From Sedimentisphaerales bacterium (GTDB lineage Bacteria; Planctomycetota; Phycisphaerae; Sedimentisphaerales; Anaerobacaceae), in the NCBI GenBank assembly GCA_030630905.1, contig DAOVMB010000183.1, forward strand, positions 1 through 5,931: a stretch of DNA of 5,931 nt. Direction: 5' to 3'. A model generated the notes under the pieces. It was not told where the DNA came from, did not search any database, and saw nothing but the letters and a program-made list of their open reading frames with translations. Position 1 is the first letter of the stretch. Every line of letters begins with the position of its first letter. Both the position numbers and the translations under genes were made by a program. Positions 1-4,179 of the stretch are shown here, in pieces.

Positions 1-129
1 CCGTTCGCTCGGCGCGGTCGAGCCGTCCTTACCCAGCGCCGACGATGGCACAATATACGGCACGGCAATCGTCGATGCCGCCAGTTGCGTTGTACGCTTG
101 AGCAGCGATCTTCGAGTAAGCGTTTTCAT
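1..129 (-). CDS. Gfo/Idh/MocA-type oxidoreductase, N-terminal Tat leader only (partial)
   Basis: Only the first 43 codons are in the window; the gene runs off the left edge and is open to base 1. The leader starts MKTLTRRSLLKRT, a twin-arginine signal (R6-R7), followed by a short hydrophobic stretch and the segment PYIVPSSALG at residues 24-33. Tat leaders with this PYIVPSSALG-plus-GxxAPSER style are typical of exported NAD(P)-dependent Gfo/Idh/MocA dehydrogenases in Planctomycetes and Verrucomicrobia. The Rossmann fold itself lies outside the window, so the family call rests on the leader alone and is an inference. The start is supported by GGAGGT about 7 nt upstream of the ATG (minus strand, around 136-141). 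It lies 81 bp downstream of the isomerase-like gene on the same strand, and these two families are often paired in sugar catabolism. Other Tat-exported planctomycete enzymes with similar leaders are the main alternative. Confidence 0.72.
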   Translation of the reverse strand, partial: MKTLTRRSLLKRTTQLAASTIAVPYIVPSSALGKDGSTAPSER

Positions 130-210
130 GCCGTGCACCTCCAGCTAAAACTGAATCCCGGATCGTGTAAAGCTTACCGGCGGCGATTCGTCACGGGAAG
201 GAATTCGTGC

Positions 211-1203
211 TCAAAGATCCTTCACGTAATCAAGGAAGTTCTTCGCCGCCCTGTCCAGGTTTTCAATGTCACCGCCGCCGTCCAGCACCTCGCACATCTC
301 GTACGCGATATATCCTTGGTAGCCGATTTCCTTCAAGCTGTTGATAAAAGTCTTGTAGTCGATAAAGCCCCGATCCATCGGCACGGCACGGATTATGGTC
401 TTATCCTGTACGAAATTTGTCATAGTGTGTTCATAATGGAACCGCGCCAGCCGCACATACTGGGCCGCGGTCGTGTGAACGATGAAAGGCTTCATCTTCA
501 AGACGGCGGCCCTGATTTCTTGGGGACTTAAACCTTCCAGCGTCGGCGTCCAGGCATCGAATGCTGCCTTGACGTTCGGCAGATTGACTTCTTTGAGCAG
601 CCAGTACATCGTATCGTGGTGCGATGCAATGTCGTGATGATTCTGCACGGCCAGTGTCACTCCATGCTCGGCCGCCTTCTGCCCGGCAAGTTTTAATCCC
701 TGGACTACCAGCGCATACTGCTTGTCAAAGGGCAAGCCGGGCCGTTCGTAGCCGGTAAAGACTCGCACCATGTCGGTTCCCAGATCGCGCGCGAGCTTGG
801 CCAATTCTCCGACGTATGCCGCCTGAATTTCCACATTGGGAATGCCGGCCTTGTCAGCGCCCGCGGTGAAATCCGTGTATCCCGCCAGGCAGACCAGTTC
901 GAGGCCGAGGCCTTCTATTTTACGCCGCAGCGTCCTTCGAGCGGCGGCATCGTAATCCAAAACAGAAACATGAGGCCTCTTCGCCATAATCATCACGCCG
1001 TCGAATCCGAGTTCTTTTGCCTTGTCCAGAAAATCATCGATGCTCAGCCGGGCCTGCCCCCGCCAGAAACCGGCATAGCTGACCGAATGCAGACACGTCT
1101 TGACCTTAAAATCCTTCGGATTACCCGTCGGGGCCTTCTGCGAAAATGCCTGCTGAGAGCAGAACAAAAATACGATCATCAAAATAAAACAGAATCTACG
1201 CAT
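211..1203 (-). CDS. Secreted sugar phosphate isomerase/epimerase-like TIM-barrel protein
   Basis: This 330-residue protein belongs to the xylose isomerase-like TIM barrel (AP endonuclease 2) superfamily, whose members isomerise or epimerise sugars at a divalent metal. Residues 1-21 form a Sec signal peptide: a basic start MRRF, a hydrophobic core, and probable cleavage near AFS/QK. Cys15 lacks a proper lipobox, so it is probably not a lipoprotein. The barrel starts near residue 36 (CLHSVSYAG). Likely metal-site positions are QNHHD (187-191), D216 in AFDAW, H243 in IVHTT, and E302 in AYEMCE near the C-terminus. The first position is Gln where many family members have Glu. The length suits a full family member plus leader. 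A purine-rich AAAGGGA lies about 8 nt before the ATG. The Tat-leader oxidoreductase gene follows 81 bp downstream, suggesting co-transcription and an exported sugar pathway. The substrate cannot be read from the sequence. Confidence 0.87.
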   Translation of the reverse strand: MRRFCFILMIVFLFCSQQAFSQKAPTGNPKDFKVKTCLHSVSYAGFWRGQARLSIDDFLDKAKELGFDGVMIMAKRPHVSVLDYDAAARRTLRRKIEGLGLELVCLAGYTDFTAGADKAGIPNVEIQAAYVGELAKLARDLGTDMVRVFTGYERPGLPFDKQYALVVQGLKLAGQKAAEHGVTLAVQNHHDIASHHDTMYWLLKEVNLPNVKAAFDAWTPTLEGLSPQEIRAAVLKMKPFIVHTTAAQYVRLARFHYEHTMTNFVQDKTIIRAVPMDRGFIDYKTFINSLKEIGYQGYIAYEMCEVLDGGGDIENLDRAAKNFLDYVKDL

Positions 1204-1286
1204 GGTTAAATCCCTTTCAAATTTTTTCGATAAAAATCTTCTCCGGCATTACCTTAATTTTGAGCGAGGGAATCCCAATCCCGAAT

Positions 1287-1315
1287 ATCATCGACGATTG
1301 AAAGCCTTCCGTCAA
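1287..1315 (-). promoter_or_regulatory. Possible promoter for the isomerase/oxidoreductase unit
   Basis: On the minus strand TTGACG (1315-1310) is followed after 17 nt by GATGAT (1292-1287), matching the sigma70 consensus at 5/6 and 4/6 positions. It would give a leader of about 75-80 nt before the ATG at 1203. The spacer is AT-rich, so chance matches are expected and this is a weak call. Confidence 0.28.
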
Positions 1316-1348
1316 CGGCAAAACTTTGAAACAAACCCTAAAAAGAGC

Positions 1349-1377
1349 TTGACTGCACTGCAAATTGATAATAGTAT
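1349..1377 (+). promoter_or_regulatory. Sigma70-like promoter for the FHA gene
   Basis: TTGACT at 1349-1354 is a 5/6 match to the -35 consensus. A 17-nt spacer leads to TAGTAT at 1372-1377, a 4/6 match to the -10 consensus. Transcription would begin near 1384, giving a leader of about 78 nt. The FHA gene then has a strong AAGGAG ribosome binding site (1451-1456), 5 nt before its ATG. Spacing, position and orientation all fit. The murA promoter candidate has the same form. Confidence 0.6.
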
Positions 1378-1461
1378 ATCTTTCTGTTACTATTACAACA
1401 AGGTGTTTATAGATTTTACTGAAACGCATACATCCGCAAGGATTTATCATAAGGAGTTGAA

Positions 1462-1833
1462 ATGGCTTCTATTATCGTAACATCAGGAGAGCATAAAGGT
1501 GAATATCTGCCGCTTGGCAGGCGTACAAATGTGATTGGAAGAGCCGAGGCCCTTCCCATGCAGATACTGGACGATATGGTCTCTCGCAAGCATCTGCGAA
1601 TACGGTATGATGAGAATACAAACGGGCACAATGTCGAAGATATGAACAGCAAGCACGGAGTGCTAATCAATAATCGGAAAATCACCGAGCAAACCGCGTT
1701 GAAAGATGGCGACGAAATACGTATCGGCCAGACCACACTCTTATACACAGAAAAAGACTTCGACGATAGTGAAAGTGCGCTGTCCCATTTCAAAAAGATA
1801 GGTGAGCGGCAGCGTCCCACAATGATTGAGTGA
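1462..1833 (+). CDS. Small stand-alone FHA-domain protein
   Basis: This is a 123-residue cytoplasmic protein made almost wholly of one forkhead-associated domain, a phosphothreonine-peptide binding module used in Ser/Thr kinase signalling. Core FHA residues are visible: G26-R27 (VIGR), S41-R-K-H44 (SRKH), and the D60-M-N-S-K-H-G-V-L-I-N70 segment. The Asn of the usual NG[TS] step is His65 here, a variant seen in some bacterial FHA domains, while N70 keeps the second conserved Asn. Residues 97-123 form a polar tail with no recognised domain and a threonine near the end (RQRPTMIE). That threonine could be a phosphorylation site that the domain itself binds, as in GarA-like switches, but this is speculation. 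There is no signal peptide or membrane segment. AAGGAG lies 5 nt before the ATG. The gene has its own promoter and converges on murA. Its kinase and partner are not in the window. Confidence 0.93.
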   Translation: MASIIVTSGEHKGEYLPLGRRTNVIGRAEALPMQILDDMVSRKHLRIRYDENTNGHNVEDMNSKHGVLINNRKITEQTALKDGDEIRIGQTTLLYTEKDFDDSESALSHFKKIGERQRPTMIE

Positions 1834-1838
1834 ACCGT

Positions 1839-1894
1839 GAATTGAGAATGTAGAATATCCATTCTTAATTCTAAATTCTCCATTCTGAATTCTA
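1839..1894. repeat. Degenerate heptanucleotide array with fold-back, FHA/murA spacer
   Basis: Eight units of 7 nt can be laid end to end. Three on the left are of GAATNNN type (GAATTGA, GAATGTA, GAATATC). Five on the right are the reverse-complement type (CATTCTT, AATTCTA, AATTCTC, CATTCTG, AATTCTA). The switch creates a 12-bp stem: 1839-1850 pairs with 1860-1871, with one G-T wobble and a 9-nt loop. There is also a 21-nt direct repeat: 1860-1875 matches 1881-1896 at 15 of 16 positions. The array begins 5 bp after the FHA stop codon, and its last unit contains the murA TAG stop (1894-1892). It sits between convergent genes, so the stem might hinder read-through in both directions. It is AT-rich without a run of T, so it is not a classical intrinsic terminator. 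Confidence 0.75.
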
Positions 1895-3160
1895 AACGCT
1901 CTCTCGAATGATTTTTGCACCGAGAGGATTCAATCTTTCTTCAATTCTTTCATAGCCCCTATCGATATGATAGACCCTGTTAATTATCGTGGTCCCTTCG
2001 GCGGCCAATCCTGCCAGCACCAGCGCCGCCGACGCCCGGAGGTCCGACGCCATGACCTGAGCGGCTATGAGTTTCTTTACGCCGGCTACTATCACGGTCG
2101 GCCCTTCCTTGCGTAAATTAGCCGCCATCCGATTGAGTTCGGCGACGTGCATAAACCGGTCGGGAAAGACCTTTTCAATTACTACGCTATTGCCCTCGGC
2201 AAGCGACAGCAGGGCCATAAACTGCGCCTGTAAATCGGTCGGAAAGCCCGGATAAGGCTGTGTAGTCACATCGACAGGATTAAGCAGGCCCCGGCGGCTG
2301 ACTACGCAGCCATCACCTTCGGCATCGATCGAAATCCCGATATATCTGAGCGTATCGACGACAGCCATCATATCACCGAGCCGGCAGTTCTGCAGCCTCA
2401 GCTCGCTCGCGGTTATCGCAGCGGCGACGATAAAGGTCCCGGCCTCGATTCGATCCGGAACGACCTCATAGCTGACCGGCTGCAACTGTTCAACCCCGTC
2501 GATTGTCAGTCGCGGCGAGCCGATACCCGTTATCTTCGCGCCCATCTTATTCAGACAGTTCGCAAGGTCCGCTATCTCCGGCTCACAGGCGGCCGACTCG
2601 ATAACGGTTCGGCCCTTTGCCAGCGTCGCTGCCATCAGCACGTTCGCCGTGCCGAGCACGGTCGAGCCGAACGGCCCGCCCATGAAAATATCTTTGCCTT
2701 TCAGACCGTTCGGAGCTTCGGCGATGATATAGCCGTTCTTTAGGTGGATTTGTGCGCCGAGGGCCTTCAGACCCTTGAGGTGAAGGTTGACGGGCCTGTC
2801 GCCGATGGCACAACCACCGGGCATAGAAACCTCCGCCCTGCCGCACCTCGCCAGCAATGGGCCAAGAATACAAATCCCCGCTCGCATCCTGCAGACGATT
2901 TCATATTCACCAACCGGATTGTCGATGACCGTCGAGTCTATGCACAACTCGCCTTCGGAGCCGCGGGTGAGCTTGCAGCCTAATCGCCCGAGCAATTCGC
3001 CGCACACGGAAATGTCTGAAAGATGAGGCACGGCTTTCAGGGTCGATTCTCCGGGGGCTAAAATGGTTGCAGCCATGATCGGCAGAGAAGCGTTTTTCGA
3101 GCCGTTTATACGAACGCTGCCGGAAAGCTGAACCGGTCCTTCAACGCGAAATACATCCAT
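1892..3160 (-). CDS. murA: UDP-N-acetylglucosamine 1-carboxyvinyltransferase (MurA)
   Basis: This enzyme transfers enolpyruvate from phosphoenolpyruvate to the 3'-OH of UDP-GlcNAc, the first committed step of peptidoglycan precursor synthesis in the cytoplasm. The 422-residue length matches the family. Active-site features are in place: K22-N23 in INGSKNASLPIMA, R91/R93 in CRMRAG, and C117 in the PGGCAIGDRP loop (E. coli Cys115). Also present are D309 in YPGFPTDLQAQF (E. coli Asp305), DRFMHVAEL near 334-342, and R375 in DLRASAALVLAGLAAEG. The Cys form of the loop is the fosfomycin-sensitive type, whereas some bacteria have Asp. The C-terminus ERIEERLNPLGAKIIRE is typical. AAAGGA lies about 9 nt before the ATG, and a good promoter is upstream. 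No other mur gene adjoins it, so it appears to be a single-gene unit. Its stop codon falls inside the heptamer array downstream. Confidence 0.98.
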   Translation of the reverse strand: MDVFRVEGPVQLSGSVRINGSKNASLPIMAATILAPGESTLKAVPHLSDISVCGELLGRLGCKLTRGSEGELCIDSTVIDNPVGEYEIVCRMRAGICILGPLLARCGRAEVSMPGGCAIGDRPVNLHLKGLKALGAQIHLKNGYIIAEAPNGLKGKDIFMGGPFGSTVLGTANVLMAATLAKGRTVIESAACEPEIADLANCLNKMGAKITGIGSPRLTIDGVEQLQPVSYEVVPDRIEAGTFIVAAAITASELRLQNCRLGDMMAVVDTLRYIGISIDAEGDGCVVSRRGLLNPVDVTTQPYPGFPTDLQAQFMALLSLAEGNSVVIEKVFPDRFMHVAELNRMAANLRKEGPTVIVAGVKKLIAAQVMASDLRASAALVLAGLAAEGTTIINRVYHIDRGYERIEERLNPLGAKIIRESV

Positions 3161-3173
3161 GCTCTGTTTTCCT

Positions 3174-3202
3174 TTGACAATTAGAGGTTCAAAACGGACA
3201 AT
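3174..3202 (+). promoter_or_regulatory. Possible promoter for the CPBP/GH97 genes
   Basis: TTGACA at 3174-3179 is a perfect -35 hexamer. After 17 nt comes GACAAT (3197-3202), a 4/6 match to the -10 consensus. The transcript would start near 3209 and have a leader of only about 28 nt before the ATG at 3237. The -10 is weak, so this is a moderate-to-low call. Confidence 0.38.
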
Positions 3203-3240
3203 TCAAGAATAGTAAATACTCAACTGTAAATAGTCAATGG
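3199..3240. repeat. Weak 7-nt phased AT-rich stretch in the murA/CPBP spacer
   Basis: Six consecutive heptamers can be read: ACAATTC, AAGAATA, GTAAATA, CTCAACT, GTAAATA and GTCAATG. GTAAATA recurs exactly at a 14-nt spacing, and A-rich triplets recur in phase. The phasing is much less regular than in the other two arrays. The stretch also overlaps a promoter that alone could explain the composition, so the repeat call is tentative. The last unit contains the ATG of the CPBP gene. Confidence 0.35.
3209..3237 (-). promoter_or_regulatory. Sigma70-like promoter for murA
   Basis: On the minus strand TTGACT (3237-3232) and TACTAT (3214-3209) are separated by exactly 17 nt, 5/6 and 4/6 matches to consensus. 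Transcription would start about 40 nt upstream of the murA ATG at 3160. The -35 box shares its first bases with the ATG (3237-3239) of the divergent CPBP gene. RNA polymerase binding here would therefore cover the start of that gene. Confidence 0.52.
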
Positions 3241-4136
3241 AATTCGCTAAGACCATAACCGCAACAGACTTCATCTGGCTGGCAGGGCTGATATTATTCG
3301 CCTGCTGGTTGCTCGGTACATCTCTGGGCACAAAAGCATTAACCGATTCGCCGCCCCGCCGAAACAACATGCCCCCCTATTTGCCCCTCGTTCCGCTTAT
3401 GCTCTGGTTCGGCGCGGTTTCGATGGTCATAGCCTTGGTGCAAAAACTGACGCCGGGCCTGCTGGGCTGGCAAAAAATATTCACCGATCACCTGATTCTC
3501 AGCATCGGAGCAGTTGTAACAATGACAGCGATGATGTTTCTGGCGCACGTTCATTTCGCCCGGCGATTGAAAGGATTTGGCCTGAATATCAAGACGATCG
3601 TCAAAGATTTTTTTATGGGATTTGTGAATCTGCTGGCCGCCTGGCCGCTTATGATGGCCGCTATTACTATGACAGTCTTTGTTGCCAAATTGATCTCGGG
3701 TCAGGAGTACGAGATGCAGCAGCATCAGCAGCTCGAAATGATCACGGAATATCCGCAGTTGCCGCTTCGTATCATGATTGTGTTTGTCGCTGTGGTAATT
3801 GCGCCTTTGCTCGAAGAGATGTTGTTTCGAGGATTTGTTCAGACAACGATACGCTCCATACTGGATTTGCGATTTTCGAATTTCAATTGTCGATTTGAGA
3901 TTGGCAATCGGCAACCGGCAATCGGCAATCGGCAATCGACATCGGCCTGGCCGGCGATAGCGGTAAGCTCGGTGTTCTTCGCGATCATGCACGCAAATCC
4001 CGGACACTGGCCGGCGTTATTTGTCTTAGGCGTATGCCTGGGCTATTCGTATGAAAAGAGCGGCTCTTTGTTCCGGCCTATTTTTATCCATTTATTCTTT
4101 AACGCGTCCAGCGTAGCAATAGCATTAAATCAATAG
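3237..4136 (+). CDS. CPBP-family intramembrane metalloprotease with in-frame repeat insertion
   Basis: This 299-residue multi-pass membrane protein carries the three CPBP (Abi, Rce1-like) motifs. E193-E194-M-L-F-R198 is the EExxxR motif, F248-A-I-M-H252 is FxxxH, and H285-L-F-F-N289 is HxxxN. The glutamates and histidines are the expected metal-site and catalytic residues of this glutamate-type intramembrane protease family. Hydrophobic segments lie around residues 12-30, 49-70, 84-105, 128-152, 178-192, 238-251, 257-272 and 281-297. Between motifs 1 and 2, residues 210-236 are hydrophilic and internally repetitive (IGNRQPA then IGNRQST) and come from a heptanucleotide array. Without them the protein would be a normal-looking family member. 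No Shine-Dalgarno sequence precedes the ATG, but an in-frame TAG at 3231 and the first membrane segment leave little choice of start. The substrate is unknown, and nothing around it indicates bacteriocin or phage defence. Confidence 0.93.
   Translation: MEFAKTITATDFIWLAGLILFACWLLGTSLGTKALTDSPPRRNNMPPYLPLVPLMLWFGAVSMVIALVQKLTPGLLGWQKIFTDHLILSIGAVVTMTAMMFLAHVHFARRLKGFGLNIKTIVKDFFMGFVNLLAAWPLMMAAITMTVFVAKLISGQEYEMQQHQQLEMITEYPQLPLRIMIVFVAVVIAPLLEEMLFRGFVQTTIRSILDLRFSNFNCRFEIGNRQPAIGNRQSTSAWPAIAVSSVFFAIMHANPGHWPALFVLGVCLGYSYEKSGSLFRPIFIHLFFNASSVAIALNQ
3864..3940. repeat. Degenerate heptanucleotide array inside the CPBP coding sequence
   Basis: Eleven heptamers run end to end without interruption. 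The left part is of GATT type (GATTTGC, GATTTTC, GAATTTC, then GATTTGA, GATTGGC). The right part is AATCGGC, AACCGGC, AATCGGC, AATCGGC, AATCGAC, the reverse-complement sense of GCCGATT. Five near-identical GGCAATC units are visible at 3903-3937. The strand switch gives a fold-back: 3890-3903 pairs with 3926-3939 at 11 of 14 positions, and GATTG-G-CAATC is at 3899-3909. Because 3 x 7 nt equals 7 codons, the array encodes a 7-residue protein repeat. It adds about 27 residues between two catalytic motifs and keeps the frame open. Confidence 0.88.
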
Positions 4137-4179
4137 CCACGCCTTCTAAAAAGGGGGCTGTCTTAATACGGAGATTCTT

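Noticed and set aside
1202..1480. 92-codon plus-strand open frame filling the isomerase/FHA spacer
   Set aside because: It has no ribosome binding site, spans both promoter candidates, has unstructured AT-driven composition and overlaps the FHA start out of frame.
1839..1871. Hairpin considered as a classical rho-independent terminator
   Set aside because: The stem is AT-rich and no run of T follows on either strand; heptamer repeat structure explains it better.
1416..1883. 155-codon minus-strand open frame opposite the FHA gene
   Set aside because: It covers the FHA promoter, coding region and the repeat, has no recognisable domain, and lies opposite a clear FHA domain with a strong ribosome binding site.
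3864..3940. Considered as a CRISPR array or a repeat-in-toxin type protein motif
   Set aside because: There are no spacers; the units are contiguous 7-mers. The amino-acid repeat follows simply from the DNA period.
3339..4007. Long open frame on the minus strand (222 codons) opposite the CPBP gene
   Set aside because: Its translation shows no family features and includes the reverse reading of the heptamer array (LPIADCRLPIAN). The plus-strand gene has all three CPBP motifs, so this is an antisense shadow.
3237..4136. CPBP (Abi-related) protein considered as a phage-defence or bacteriocin-immunity gene
   Set aside because: No toxin, bacteriocin peptide, restriction or other defence gene is nearby; the neighbours are murA and a GH97 glycosidase.
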